Shown here: in pieces, positions 1 through 11,400 of the stretch | Layout of the letters: each line of letters begins with the position of its first letter | How positions within the stretch are numbered: the stretch's first letter is position 1 | Assembly (NCBI GenBank): GCA_021740085.1 | Contig: JAIPAL010000001.1 | Coordinates: 1 to 64,000, forward strand | From: Crocinitomicaceae bacterium | GTDB taxonomy: Bacteria; Bacteroidota; Bacteroidia; Flavobacteriales_D; Crocinitomicaceae | Direction: 5' to 3' | DNA length: 64,000 nucleotides | Translations under genes and position numbers: made by a program | The notes under the pieces: model-generated | What the model saw: the letters and a program-made list of their open reading frames with translations, nothing else | What the model was told of the DNA's origin: nothing | Databases searched by the model: none

Positions 1-336
1 GATTACTCCTTGGCTAGCAGGTGGCGCAAATATTTCCCAAAACAAGGAGTGATTATAGTGACCTCCAGCATTGTTTCTTACGGCGTCAGATCGAAAACTC
101 GCGTAAAACATTAAATCGATAAGCGACTGTGTTTCCATTTTTGTTCCTTTAACTGCCGTGTTGAGGTTGTTTATATACGCTTGGTGGTGTTTTTTGTGGT
201 GAATTTCCATCGTTAATGCGTCTATTTGTGGAGCGTAATCGCCATAAGCATACGGCAAATTAGGAAGAGTGAATGATTGAGAAAAGATCGAGTTCGTTAT
301 CAAAAGTATACTCAAACAGTATAGTGCTATTTTCAT
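1..336 (-). CDS. Superoxide dismutase (Fe/Mn family) with signal peptide; 3' part cut off by window start
   Basis: Reverse complement from ATG at 336 reads MKIALYCLSILLITNSIFSQSFTLPNLPYAYGDYAPQIDALTMEIHHKKHHQAYINNLN..., containing the SOD N-terminal motif (MEIHHxKHHQAYxNNLN). Confidence 0.9.
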   Translation of the reverse strand, partial: MKIALYCLSILLITNSIFSQSFTLPNLPYAYGDYAPQIDALTMEIHHKKHHQAYINNLNTAVKGTKMETQSLIDLMFYASFRSDAVRNNAGGHYNHSLFWEIFAPPASQGVI

Positions 337-463
337 GAGGGCGTGTTTTTGTTAAAATTACTGAAGATAGCGGAATTATATGCCTTTACCCAAAACTTAT
401 TCTTGAAGTAAGACAAGAATATTGTGTTATTCTTGTTATTTTTGGACTCCTAATTCGTTGGAA

Positions 464-3400
464 ATGCCTCAAAAGTATAAAGAATATACTGGATTAAATT
501 TACCAATCATTGCTGCTGAAATCTTAAAAGATTGGGATGAAAAGTTGCTGTTTGAACTGTCTGTTTCCAGGCGCGAAAACTGTCCGCCTTTTGTTTTTTA
601 TGAAGGCCCCCCCTCAGCAAATGGTTTACCTGGCATCCACCATGTCATGGGCCGTGCCATTAAAGATATTTTTTGTAGGTACAAAACACTTAAAGGGTTT
701 CAAGTAAAAAGAAAGGCTGGGTGGGACACACACGGCTTACCCGTTGAGCTTGGCGTTGAAAAAGAACTTGGAATTACAAAAGAAGATATCGGCAAGACAA
801 TTAGCGTAGATGAGTATAACCAGGCTTGTAAAAATGCTGTGATGCGTTATACCGATATTTGGAATGACCTGACCACAAAAATGGGCTATTGGGTTGACAA
901 AGAAGAGCCCTACATTACCTACGAAACGAAATACATGGAGTCCGTTTGGTGGTTGATTGGCGAACTGTATAAGAAAGACTTAATGTACAAGGGCTATACA
1001 ATTCAGCCGTATTCACCGAAAGCTGGAACGGGCCTTTCTTCTCATGAATTGAATCAACCTGGCTGTTACAAAGATGTGAAAGACACCTCTGTTGTTGCTA
1101 TGTTCAAGGTGAAGGGAAATCAGAAAAATGTGTTTGATTCTTTTGTGAAATTAAATGAAGAGTTGTTTTTGTTAGCCTGGACAACCACTCCTTGGACATT
1201 GCCTTCCAATACAGCGCTTGCTGTTGGTGAAAACATCACGTATTGCCTCGTTTCAACTTATAATCAATACACCTTTCAACCAATATTAGTCGTTCTTGCG
1301 AAAAACCTCGTCACGTATCAATTTGGAAAAGGATTTCATTTGGTGGAGGAAAGAGATGCTTTCGCTACATATGTTCCCGGGGATAAGTCTATTCCTTATT
1401 TCATCTTAGGGAATTGTCTTGGAAAGGACTTAATCGGCCTACAATACGAACAACTTCTAACCTATTGTTTGCCGGCTGAAAATCCAGCAAATGCTTTTCA
1501 AGTAATCGCTGGTGATTTTGTTACAACAGAAGACGGAACGGGTATTGTTCATTTAGCACCAACCTTTGGAGCCGACGATGCACGAGTGGCTGCAGCAGCA
1601 AAAATACCCGCGATGCTCGTTCGTGATGAATATAACAACCTGGTGCCACTAGTTGATTTACAAGGAAAATTTCGACCCGAAGTGACTGACTTTGCTGGCA
1701 TGTACGTTAAAAATGAGTTTTACGAAGACACGGAAATGCCAGAGCGCTCTGTTGATGTTCAAATCGCTATTAAGTTAAAAGAAGAAAATAAAGCTTTTAA
1801 AGTTGAGAAGTATGAGCACAGCTATCCACATTGTTGGCGGACAGACAAACCAATTTTGTATTATCCTTTAGATTCGTGGTTTATTCGTGTTAGTGGGCAA
1901 AAAGAAAAAATGGTGACATTAAACAACACCATTAACTGGAACCCAACAAGCACAGGACAAGGGCGCTTCGGAAAATGGTTGGAAAATGCGAATGATTGGA
2001 ACCTCTCCCGCTCAAGATACTGGGGTATTCCTATCCCAATTTGGGCGACCGAAGACGGTAAAGAACGGCGGTGTATCTCTTCACTATCTGAATTAAAAAA
2101 GGCTTGTGAAGATGCTGTTGAAGGTGGAGTAATGAAAAGTAATCCATTGGCCTCTTTCAATGAAAATGATATGTCCAAGGAAAATTATGCTCAAATAGAC
2201 ATACACAAGCACCACGTCGATAAAATAGTTTTGGTTGCTAAGGACGGTACGCCGATGAAACGTGAACTTGATCTGATTGATGTTTGGTTTGATTCGGGAG
2301 CAATGCCTTATGCTCAATGGCATTACCCATTTGAGAATAAATCATTGATAGATGATAACAAGGCCTTTCCTGCTGATTTCATCGCGGAAGGAGTCGACCA
2401 AACGCGTGGCTGGTTTTACACCTTACACGCCATCTCAACACTCGTATTTGGAAGCGTTGCCTACAAAAATGTATTATCCAATGGTCTCGTTTTAGATAAA
2501 AACGGCCTTAAAATGTCTAAGCGACTTGGTAACGGCATCGATCCATTTGCCACCTTAGAAAAATATGGTCCAGATGCTACAAGGTGGTATATGATTACGA
2601 ATGCACAGCCATGGGATAACCTTAAATTTGATGTGGATGGCATTGTTGAAGTACAACGCAAATTTTTCGGAACACTTTATAATACGTATTCATTCTTTGC
2701 CTTGTATGCTAATATTGACGGATTTCGATACGAAGAAAATGAAATTGATATAGAAAAGCGACCAGAAATAGACCGATGGATTATCTCTAAACTCAATAGT
2801 TTGATTTCAGATGTTGATGCTGCTTACGAATCTTATGAGCCAACAAAAGCGGGGAGACTCATCCAAGAGTTTGTATCTGATCAATTGTCAAATTGGTATG
2901 TACGACTTTGTAGAAGACGTTTTTGGAAAAGTGACGACGCAATTGATAAGCTATCTGCTTATCAAACTCTTTACACTTGCTTAGAACAAATAGCCATCCT
3001 TGCATCTCCAATTGCGCCTTTTTTTATGGATCGATTATTTATGGATTTAAATAGCATCACTCATAAAAAAGATATTAGTTCTGTCCACTTATGTGAGTTC
3101 CCAATAAGCAATAAAAAAGAAATAGACGCCTCACTTGAAGGTAGAATGTTGATTGCACAGCGATTGTCCTCTTTGGTTCTTGGGCTACGAAAAAAAGAAA
3201 AAATCAGAGTGAGACAGCCCTTAGCTCGGATTTTAGTGCCTGCATTAAGTGATGAGTTTTCACAAAGTGTAACGGAGATTCAGGATTTGATTCTGTCTGA
3301 AGTAAATGTAAAATCCCTGTCCTTAATAAAGGATGACGGAACCATGTTAGTAAAAAACATCCGTCCTAATTTTAAATCCATCGGGAAGAAATTTGGTGCG

Positions 3401-3880
3401 CAAATGAAGGGTATTTCTGCAGAGGTGGCCAACTTTAATCAAGATAAAATTCGTCAAATTGAAAGTGAAAAGTTGTGGGAAAAAGAAATTGATGGGGTGC
3501 TTGTTCGTTTAGAATTAGAAGACTTTGAAATTACAGCCAAAGACATTCCAGGGCTTTTGGTTGCTAGTGACGGCGAGTTAACCGTTGCTTTAGACATTAC
3601 CATAACAGAAGAGCTTCATGCAGAAGGAATTGCAAGAGAATTCGTAAACCGAATTCAAGCATTAAGAAAGGAAAAAGATTTTGATGTAACCGATAAAATT
3701 ATAGTTCAGTATTCATCGAATGAATTCATCGAAGCTGCACTTGAAAAAAACAGGGCTTATATTTGTGCGGAAGTTCTTGCGGACGTTCTATTACCACTAA
3801 AAACAGTCCCTAATTCTACTAAAATAGATGTTGAAAATGAGGGAGATACAGAAATTTATCTGCAGTTAACTTCAAAGTAA
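464..3880 (+). CDS. ileS: Isoleucyl-tRNA synthetase (start probably ATG 464 rather than 422)
   Basis: Class I aaRS: HVMGRAIKD, GWDTHGLPVE, WTTTPWTLPSNTALAV, SKRLGNG (KMSKR) motifs; 1100+ aa IleRS architecture. Confidence 0.97.
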   Translation: MPQKYKEYTGLNLPIIAAEILKDWDEKLLFELSVSRRENCPPFVFYEGPPSANGLPGIHHVMGRAIKDIFCRYKTLKGFQVKRKAGWDTHGLPVELGVEKELGITKEDIGKTISVDEYNQACKNAVMRYTDIWNDLTTKMGYWVDKEEPYITYETKYMESVWWLIGELYKKDLMYKGYTIQPYSPKAGTGLSSHELNQPGCYKDVKDTSVVAMFKVKGNQKNVFDSFVKLNEELFLLAWTTTPWTLPSNTALAVGENITYCLVSTYNQYTFQPILVVLAKNLVTYQFGKGFHLVEERDAFATYVPGDKSIPYFILGNCLGKDLIGLQYEQLLTYCLPAENPANAFQVIAGDFVTTEDGTGIVHLAPTFGADDARVAAAAKIPAMLVRDEYNNLVPLVDLQGKFRPEVTDFAGMYVKNEFYEDTEMPERSVDVQIAIKLKEENKAFKVEKYEHSYPHCWRTDKPILYYPLDSWFIRVSGQKEKMVTLNNTINWNPTSTGQGRFGKWLENANDWNLSRSRYWGIPIPIWATEDGKERRCISSLSELKKACEDAVEGGVMKSNPLASFNENDMSKENYAQIDIHKHHVDKIVLVAKDGTPMKRELDLIDVWFDSGAMPYAQWHYPFENKSLIDDNKAFPADFIAEGVDQTRGWFYTLHAISTLVFGSVAYKNVLSNGLVLDKNGLKMSKRLGNGIDPFATLEKYGPDATRWYMITNAQPWDNLKFDVDGIVEVQRKFFGTLYNTYSFFALYANIDGFRYEENEIDIEKRPEIDRWIISKLNSLISDVDAAYESYEPTKAGRLIQEFVSDQLSNWYVRLCRRRFWKSDDAIDKLSAYQTLYTCLEQIAILASPIAPFFMDRLFMDLNSITHKKDISSVHLCEFPISNKKEIDASLEGRMLIAQRLSSLVLGLRKKEKIRVRQPLARILVPALSDEFSQSVTEIQDLILSEVNVKSLSLIKDDGTMLVKNIRPNFKSIGKKFGAQMKGISAEVANFNQDKIRQIESEKLWEKEIDGVLVRLELEDFEITAKDIPGLLVASDGELTVALDITITEELHAEGIAREFVNRIQALRKEKDFDVTDKIIVQYSSNEFIEAALEKNRAYICAEVLADVLLPLKTVPNSTKIDVENEGDTEIYLQLTSK

Positions 3881-3890
3881 AAATGGATGT

Positions 3891-4358
3891 ATGAAAAATA
3901 ATAACTGGTATTTCGACAACGAACCAATTCAGAATACAGACGGTGCATTCGTTGAATGGCACAACCACAAATTTTTTGACTTAGTTTTTCAAGGAAAGGT
4001 TTTCCACGGAGAAATTCAAGAAGAAAAATCCGAAGAACAAAAGCTAGTGATAAAAATAAACCATCGGGTTTTTCATGTTCGGAAAAAGCATGAGTTAGAT
4101 GATCTAATTTCTGCGTTGGGGCTTGACAAACCTAAAATAAAAAAAATAAAAGAATTTAAATCTCCCATGCCCGGGAGAGTATTATCCATTAGTGTTAAAG
4201 AAGGGCAAGAGGTGGCCGTGGGAGACCATTTGTTCTCTCTCGAAGCAATGAAAATGGAAAATGCCCTAAAAGCAGATGGTTGGGGTGTTGTTAAACGCAT
4301 ATTTATTTCGGAAGGAGCAATCGTTGAAAAAGGGAGCGTTTTAATCGAATTTGAATAA
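3891..4358 (+). CDS. Biotin/lipoyl attachment domain protein (BCCP-like carboxyl carrier)
   Basis: C-terminal biotinyl domain with EAMKMENALKA and flanking PMPGRVLSISVKEGQEV. Confidence 0.85.
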   Translation: MKNNNWYFDNEPIQNTDGAFVEWHNHKFFDLVFQGKVFHGEIQEEKSEEQKLVIKINHRVFHVRKKHELDDLISALGLDKPKIKKIKEFKSPMPGRVLSISVKEGQEVAVGDHLFSLEAMKMENALKADGWGVVKRIFISEGAIVEKGSVLIEFE

Positions 4359-4423
4359 TTTTTTTGCCATAACACTCTGTTAATATTAAACCCCTAACTT
4401 TTACCCACACTTTTGTACAAAAA

Positions 4424-6475
4424 ATGAAAATAGTAAATAGAGAATTAAGTTGGCTTTGCTTTAATGACCGGGTATTACAAGAAGCACTAGACGAGAAAGT
4501 TCCACTCATTGAACGGATGCGTTTTCTGGGTATTTACTCTAATAACCTGGATGAATTTTACCGCGTACGGGTGGCAAACATTCGCCGCATGAGCGCTTAC
4601 CGCAAAAAAAAAATGATCGGATATAATGGCAATGCGGAAGACCTTTATAAAGAAATTCGACGTGTTGTACTTAAACAACAAGAGAAATTTGAGAGCGCCT
4701 ATCAACAAGTTTTAATTGGGCTCGAAAAAGTGGGTATTTTTCATTTGGATGACACAACCGTTAGTGATTCTCAGAAAAAAATTCTTTCTTCCTACTTTCA
4801 TAAAGAACTAAAACACGCTATTTTTCCTATAATGCTGAGTAAAAAAAATACCTTCCCGCGATTAAGGGATTATGCGATTTACCTGGCTGTAAAAATTTCG
4901 CTGAAGGGCAAACCTGCCCATTATTCATTAATTCAAGTGCCACAGGAATTGTCTCGTTTCTATTCAATCAATGAAAAAGACAAGCATCATGTGATTATAC
5001 AAGACGATATTATTCGCCTTCATCTACATGAAATTTTTGCTATTTATGATTTTACAACGATTAGTGCCTACACCTTTAAATTTACACGGGACGCTGAATT
5101 AGATTTAGACGACGATATAGCTCTGACTTTTTTTGATAAAATAGAAAAGGGGGTTAAGCAACGGAAAAAAGGAGACCCTGTCCGATTTGTTTACGATGAA
5201 AACATGCCCAAAGATTTATTAGATTACCTTTTGAAATCCTTAAATTTAACTCGTGGTGTCAATACAATTCCGGGAGGAAAATACCATAATTTTAAAGACT
5301 TTATCGGATTCCCGACATTTGATCTGCCTGGTTTACAATATCCTGTTCAAAATCCTTGTACACATCAATCGTTAGAAAATGCAACTAGTTTACTTGATGT
5401 AATCGCTAAACAAGATGTGTTTTTACACTTTCCTTATCAAAAATTTGATTACGTTGTTGATATTTTGCGTGAAGCAGCCATAGATCCCTATGTAAAGGAA
5501 ATAAAAATAAATATTTACCGTGTCGCCAAAAAATCACAGATAATGAACGCTCTTTTGGCGGCGATATTCAATGGGAAGGCTGTTACTGTAATTATGGAAT
5601 TACAAGCGCGGTTTGATGAGGCAAATAATCTTTATTGGTCAAATCGCCTTCGTGAAAATGGAGCAAAGGTGATACATGGAGCGCAAAACCTTAAGGTGCA
5701 TTCAAAAATGATGCAGATTACTCGGGTTATTGACAAGAAAGAAAAATTTGTTAGCTATATAGGAACGGGTAATTTTAATGAAAAGTCATCAAAAACCTAT
5801 ACCGATTTTGCTTTATTAACCTCTAATCCCGTTTTATCGAATGAAATCAAAAAGGTTTTTCGTTTGTTAGAAAACAATTTAGAAAGGGCCTTATTTAGAC
5901 ATTTAATTGTTTCTCCTATTAACACAAGAAGAAAAATATATAAGTTAATTGATGGGGAGATTGATAATGTAAAGAAAGGATTGCCGGCAGGAATAAAAAT
6001 CAAGCTAAATAATCTAACAGACGTTCCGATTATTGAAAAATTATACGAAGCAAGTGCTGCGGGGGTAAAAATAGAAATGATCGTTCGTGGAATTTGCTGT
6101 ATTAAAACAGCAGGAAAAGGTATTCCTAAAAATATAACCGTAATAAGTATTGTAGATCGTTATTTAGAACATTCCCGCATGCTTGTTTTTGAAAATGGCG
6201 GAGAGCCACTTTACTATATTTTAAGTGCCGATTTAATGGAGCGAAATATTGATAAACGTATTGAGGTCGGTGTTCCAATTCTTGATAAATCCATACAAAA
6301 AGAACTGGCGCTTATTTTTGATTTTCAATGGAAGGGAAGCGTAAAATCTCGCTTAATCACCGGGGATTTTAAAAATATTTATAGATCAACAAACCTTGCC
6401 CCATTTCATGCGCAAGTAGAAACCTATAAGCATTATTTAGCCCTGAGTCAAATGCCTACTAAATCGATTAATTGA
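4424..6475 (+). CDS. ppk1: Polyphosphate kinase 1
   Basis: NRELSWLCFNDRVLQEA start, YIGTGNFNEKSSKTYTDFALLTS, MVRGICCIKTAGKG, NIDKRIEVGVPI: PPK1 family motifs. Confidence 0.96.
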   Translation: MKIVNRELSWLCFNDRVLQEALDEKVPLIERMRFLGIYSNNLDEFYRVRVANIRRMSAYRKKKMIGYNGNAEDLYKEIRRVVLKQQEKFESAYQQVLIGLEKVGIFHLDDTTVSDSQKKILSSYFHKELKHAIFPIMLSKKNTFPRLRDYAIYLAVKISLKGKPAHYSLIQVPQELSRFYSINEKDKHHVIIQDDIIRLHLHEIFAIYDFTTISAYTFKFTRDAELDLDDDIALTFFDKIEKGVKQRKKGDPVRFVYDENMPKDLLDYLLKSLNLTRGVNTIPGGKYHNFKDFIGFPTFDLPGLQYPVQNPCTHQSLENATSLLDVIAKQDVFLHFPYQKFDYVVDILREAAIDPYVKEIKINIYRVAKKSQIMNALLAAIFNGKAVTVIMELQARFDEANNLYWSNRLRENGAKVIHGAQNLKVHSKMMQITRVIDKKEKFVSYIGTGNFNEKSSKTYTDFALLTSNPVLSNEIKKVFRLLENNLERALFRHLIVSPINTRRKIYKLIDGEIDNVKKGLPAGIKIKLNNLTDVPIIEKLYEASAAGVKIEMIVRGICCIKTAGKGIPKNITVISIVDRYLEHSRMLVFENGGEPLYYILSADLMERNIDKRIEVGVPILDKSIQKELALIFDFQWKGSVKSRLITGDFKNIYRSTNLAPFHAQVETYKHYLALSQMPTKSIN

Positions 6476-7482
6476 GGAGCTGGGGCCTCATTTTCTGATG
6501 GCATTAAATCATTAAAAATAGTGTCAATTATTTGCTCCGTTCTATTAGGATAATGCACCACTATATGATTTGAACTCATAAGCCATGAACTAATCGTTCT
6601 ACGATGTAATAAACATAGCTTGTCTAATATAATTACCCCCATCTTTTTAAGACTCTCCGCATTGCAAAGCTGTTCATATTGTCCCATCATAGGAATCACC
6701 ATTAGTTTTTTATTTAAGAATAATGCTTCTGCGGGCAACTCAAACCCCGCACCACAAAGCACCCCTTCAGACGTCCTTAAACTCTCCGTGAAACCTTTAG
6801 AGTCAATTGGATTTACCCAAACATTATTAACACGATAACGACAACTTGCATATTTTGAAAACACCTGCCACTCAGCCTTAAAGTGCATTAACGTTTGAAC
6901 GATGAAATCATCGTGATATGCAGGTAAATAAACCGTATAATGCCCGCAGTTTTCCGATTCTAGTTGCCTAATATTTTCTCTGATTACTGGTGTAAAAATG
7001 GACGGCGCGTATGATTCGAAATGGAATCCATACTTATGATAGCTGGGACAATAATTTCCTAAAATAAAATTTCCGACACGACTTTTTTCTACCGGTTTGG
7101 GGGAGTTCTGATGATAAACCGCTGCCTGATGGCTTAACTCTACCGACTTTACGCCATGGTATTTTGCAGACCAAGCAGAAATGGGTTCAAAATCACTTAT
7201 TATTAAATCGTATTTTTTAGCGGGAAACTGACTTATTTCTTTTAGAAATTTAAAAACATTCGTGTTTACAGCCGTTTTGATGAGGTCTACCTTACCTTTT
7301 TTAGATGACATAAAGCTCATACCTCTCAATTGATAGTCAATTGAAAAAGAAGGTGTCAACTGGGATTGTGTGCCGCTCACCAAAATGTCTACTTGGCATC
7401 TTTTTCGTAAGTAGGGGACAATATCCTCCGCCCTACTTAAATGGCCATTGCCCGTTCCTTGTATCGCATATAAAACTTTCAT
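6448..7482 (-). CDS. Glycosyltransferase (GT28/MurG-like superfamily)
   Basis: MKVLYAIQGTGNGHLSRAEDIVPYL N-terminus; C-terminal GAGFELPAEALFLNKKLMVIPMMGQYEQLCNA. Confidence 0.75.
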   Translation of the reverse strand: MKVLYAIQGTGNGHLSRAEDIVPYLRKRCQVDILVSGTQSQLTPSFSIDYQLRGMSFMSSKKGKVDLIKTAVNTNVFKFLKEISQFPAKKYDLIISDFEPISAWSAKYHGVKSVELSHQAAVYHQNSPKPVEKSRVGNFILGNYCPSYHKYGFHFESYAPSIFTPVIRENIRQLESENCGHYTVYLPAYHDDFIVQTLMHFKAEWQVFSKYASCRYRVNNVWVNPIDSKGFTESLRTSEGVLCGAGFELPAEALFLNKKLMVIPMMGQYEQLCNAESLKKMGVIILDKLCLLHRRTISSWLMSSNHIVVHYPNRTEQIIDTIFNDLMPSENEAPAPQLIDLVGI

Positions 7483-7485
7483 ACC

Positions 7486-8346
7486 TTATACTTTTATGAT
7501 GTTTTGTGTGATTTCAGCAAGTAAAACCTCAATTGAAAGTTCTTCTCTCCGAGATTTTAGCAATTCGCTTTTTATGTTTTTTTGCAGATTTTGATCCTCA
7601 AAATAAAGTTTCCATTCGCCTTCATGGTATTCTAAAGCCGTTGAATTCTCAACCCAATCTCCTGAATTAAGATACGTCACCTTTTCACCATTCTTCGTTT
7701 GAATTTGTCTTATTTCTGGTTGGTGAATGTGACCACAAACAACATAATCATAGCCATTAGTAATCGCAAGCTCGGCAGCGGTTAACTCAAAATTGCTTAC
7801 ATAGCTCACAACACCCTTTACGCTGTTTTTTATTTTTTTTGACAAAGAAATCCTTCCTCTTCCAAGTTTTTCACTAACCCAATTCATGAAGGTATTTATC
7901 ATTATGAGAATGTCGTATCCTTTACCGCCCAGCTTTGCTAACCATTTTGAATGCCTCATCGTTGTGTCAAATACATCTCCATGGAAAATCCAAGCACGTC
8001 CCGTTGGTAGATTTAACACAATTTTATTGACTATTTCGAAGTTCGCGATTTTAAACCCGGTAAATCTCCGTAACATTTCATCGTGATTTCCTGTGACATA
8101 ATATACCATCGTTCCCTGACTCAGGAAAGATGTTATTTCTCGTATAACCTGCATGTGTGCCGCGGGAAAATAACGCTTGGAAAACTGCCATATATCAATA
8201 ATATCGCCATTCAACACCAAGGTCTTTGGTTTAATACTCCTCAAGTATTTAACCAATTCTTCCGCGCGGGAACCATAGGTTCCTAGGTGAACGTCTGAAA
8301 TAACAACTAGATCAACTTCTCTTCTCATTTTCTTAATTTCCAACAA
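7486..8346 (-). CDS. UDP-2,3-diacylglucosamine diphosphatase-like calcineurin phosphoesterase (LpxH-like)
   Basis: DVHLGTYGSRAEELV, NGDIIDIW, VTGNHDEMLR, FHGDVFD, CGHIHQPEIR metallophosphoesterase motifs. Confidence 0.85.
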   Translation of the reverse strand: MLEIKKMRREVDLVVISDVHLGTYGSRAEELVKYLRSIKPKTLVLNGDIIDIWQFSKRYFPAAHMQVIREITSFLSQGTMVYYVTGNHDEMLRRFTGFKIANFEIVNKIVLNLPTGRAWIFHGDVFDTTMRHSKWLAKLGGKGYDILIMINTFMNWVSEKLGRGRISLSKKIKNSVKGVVSYVSNFELTAAELAITNGYDYVVCGHIHQPEIRQIQTKNGEKVTYLNSGDWVENSTALEYHEGEWKLYFEDQNLQKNIKSELLKSRREELSIEVLLAEITQNIIKV

Positions 8347-8487
8347 AGATGGACCTTTGATGTTTCCTGAATTTTAAGCGAAGATTAAGGCGCAAATAGA
8401 TATGAATACTGCTTTGTTTAAAACAGATGCCTACAAGATGCTTGACACGGAAAACTTTCAATAAATTAAGTCAAGTAGAATCTTAGA

Positions 8488-11400
8488 TTACTCTTTGATT
8501 ACCTTTATTAAGTTAGTATCGCCGTTCTGATCTAATTTTATTAAATAAGAACCCGAGGCTATTGAAGAGAAGTCTAGAATTGTTTCCGATTTATTAATTA
8601 ACTGATCGATAAATAATACCCTTCCGTCCATGGTCAAAATAGAGATGGTGGCAGAAATAGGCCTATTAAAAGATACATACACCTCTTTTTGCGTTGGATT
8701 TGGATAATAAGAAAGAGCAAATAAATCTTCTTCATAAATTCCCAAACAAGCGTCTAATACTACCACGATGCTGCTTGAGTCTGTGCAGCCATTTAATTCT
8801 CCTGTAACCGTATAAGTACCTGCTTGCGAAATCGAAATCGAATAGCCAACGGTTCCATTACTCCAAGTAAATGAACTAGCATTTCCAAGAACATTTAATT
8901 GCACTGGTACATTGTAGTCACAAACAAGTGTATCTGAAATTGTACTAACAACTGGTAAAGGATTTACTGTAACAAGAAGCGTTTCTGTATCTTGACAATT
9001 ATTAGCGTCTACACCTATCACCGAATAACTAGAAGACGGCTGGGTAGGATAAATTACCGCGCCGTTTGCTTGGCCATTATTCCATGAATAACTTAGGGCA
9101 CCAGTAGCCTGAAGAACTATTGAATCTCCTTCACAAATAGTTGCGTTTGGACCAACATTGATAGTTGGCAAACTATTAACCGTAATAGAGATTTGGTCTT
9201 GGTCGTCACAACCAAATGCATTGGTTCCTGTTAAGGTATAAGTGGCTGTTGAGGTAGGAATAAAGGATGCTCCATTTGTTACTCCGTTATTCCATGAATA
9301 TGAACTAGCCCCGATTCCCGAAAGGATGAATGATGCGCCTGCACAAATCGATGTGTCAATACCCGCCGATACTGTTGGGGAAGGATTAACATTTATTGTG
9401 ATCTGATCCGTATTCTGACATAAATTTATATCAATTCCTGTCAACGTATAGGTCTGAGTTGCTTGTGCGACAAATCCCGAATTATTAACCGCGCCATTGT
9501 TCCAAGAATAACTTGTTGCTCCTGACCCGATCAATACTACCGTGTCTCCTGAACAAACTGTTTGATCATTTCCAGCAAAAACCGTTGGCAATCCTAGTAC
9601 ATTTACAACTACCTGATCATTACTCGTACAACCTGTAGCAATGTTCGTTCCGCTTACAGAGTAGCTAGTGCTTGATGGGTTGGTTCCTGTTTGAACGGTT
9701 AAAGAAGCTCCCGTCGCTCCGTTATTCCATACATAATTTGTCGCACCCGTGGCGCCAAATGTAACAGTTGAACCACCACAAACCGTTTGGTCAAGACCTG
9801 CGGAAACAATTGGAAGCGAATTTACAGTCACTGTCGTCGTTGCTGTGCCTGTACAACCTTGTAGATTAGTACCTGTAACCGTATAAGTTGTCGTAGTAGC
9901 CGGTATAAACGCTACTCCATTCGTAACGCCATTGTTCCATGAGTATGTTAAAGCGCCACCTCCATTAAGGGTTGTTGGTGAACCGGCACATACTGATTGA
10001 TTTATGTTTGCCGTAACAACAGGAGATGGAAGAATTGTTATTACTTTAACCAACGATGTATCTGAACAAGCAAGTGGCAAACTATTAACCATAACGGAAT
10101 ATGAGCCAGCTTGTGCTGCTGTTAATTGTGTGCCTATCTCTCCAATTATTGGTTGCCCATTTAGCAACCACTGGTAGGAGCTACCAATTGATCCAGGAAT
10201 AGAAAGGGTTGTGCTCGCTCCAGCACAAATAGAATTGGCAGCAGCTGTCACAACAGCTCCCGCTGCAGTGGCACAAGTATTTACTTGATAAATAGATAAA
10301 GTTGAGCTAACCTCGTTTGCCAAAATCACAATGTCATTACCATTCGGTGAAATAGCTGCAGGGATGGTGACAATTCCCTCTGCGCCTAAATCTGGACCGC
10401 TCAACGTTGTTGATCTATTATTGCGATAGGCTACATAAACTGGTGATAACGGATTCTCTACATTAAAAATCATCACTCCACCTATTCTTTCTAATGCTAA
10501 AAAGACATACGGTTTTCCATTTATTGTCTGAAAATAAATTCCTTCAACCTCTGGACCTTTATCATCGCTTCGATTTTTTAAAGATGGGGCGCCACTGGTA
10601 TTTGATGCATTAAAAATCGCGGCAAAAGTTGGGTGGTTGGCTATTATCTGCTCAATTAAATCCTTCGAATCATAAACAAGCGCACCGGTGGTCGCATTTC
10701 GAATACTAAAAGATCTTCCACTCATAACGTGTAATTCGTCATAATCACCATCTCCATCAGTATCTCCGGAATACTTTAAAGCACTAAGTCTACCAAGAAA
10801 CTTGTTGTTTTTAAGAATGTTTGCGTCTGGAAAGGCCACTGGATCTAAGTTCGTAAAGGTGGCAGAACTGATTCTATTAGCATCAATTACAGTCCCAAAC
10901 TCACGTGAATCACCTTCGTTGGCTGTAAAAATATACCCTTGGCCTCCAATTGTTCCAAAGCTAATTGCATCCGGCATGTAAGCTCCTTTGATAGGCAAGT
11001 CTCCTGTAATTAATACCGCGCCACTTTGATCTGAAGCGTCTAATGCGTTATTTGATGCGTTACCATATGAGCTATAACCCAATGCCGTTAGGCTTATTAT
11101 CGAATTATTTGTAAGATCAATCGTCAAAAGTGCATTCGCTTCTTGAATTCCCACGTATGCTTTTGTATTATCATCCGAAATTGTGATGTATTCTGGTTCT
11201 AAATCCTGAGCTACAGTTGCACTAGTAGAGAAGATACGAATTCCCTGAGCAACTAAAGCAACTTGCTGGCCATTAAAGGATGTTAATCCTATTGTGGTCA
11301 CATTCGCATTAGTTAGATTAGCAATTCCTGGTGTTAAGTCTACAATTGAAACGGATCCTTCTGGGTCAACAGAATAACTTGCATTTGGCTCACCTTCATT

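Noticed and set aside
1861-2661. Minus-strand ORFs inside ileS (1861-2178, 2093-2323, 2461-2661)
   Set aside because: Fully antisense to a confidently assigned gene; composition follows the sense codons; no independent motif.
6448-6475. 28-nt overlap of convergent ppk1 and glycosyltransferase genes as a possible regulatory antisense feature
   Set aside because: Short convergent 3' overlaps are common in compact genomes and nothing else marks this one as special.
8940-10060. Coding repeats considered as a phase-variable DNA satellite
   Set aside because: Units are clearly diverged at protein level and encode folded Ig-like domains, so they are reported only as coding domain repeats.
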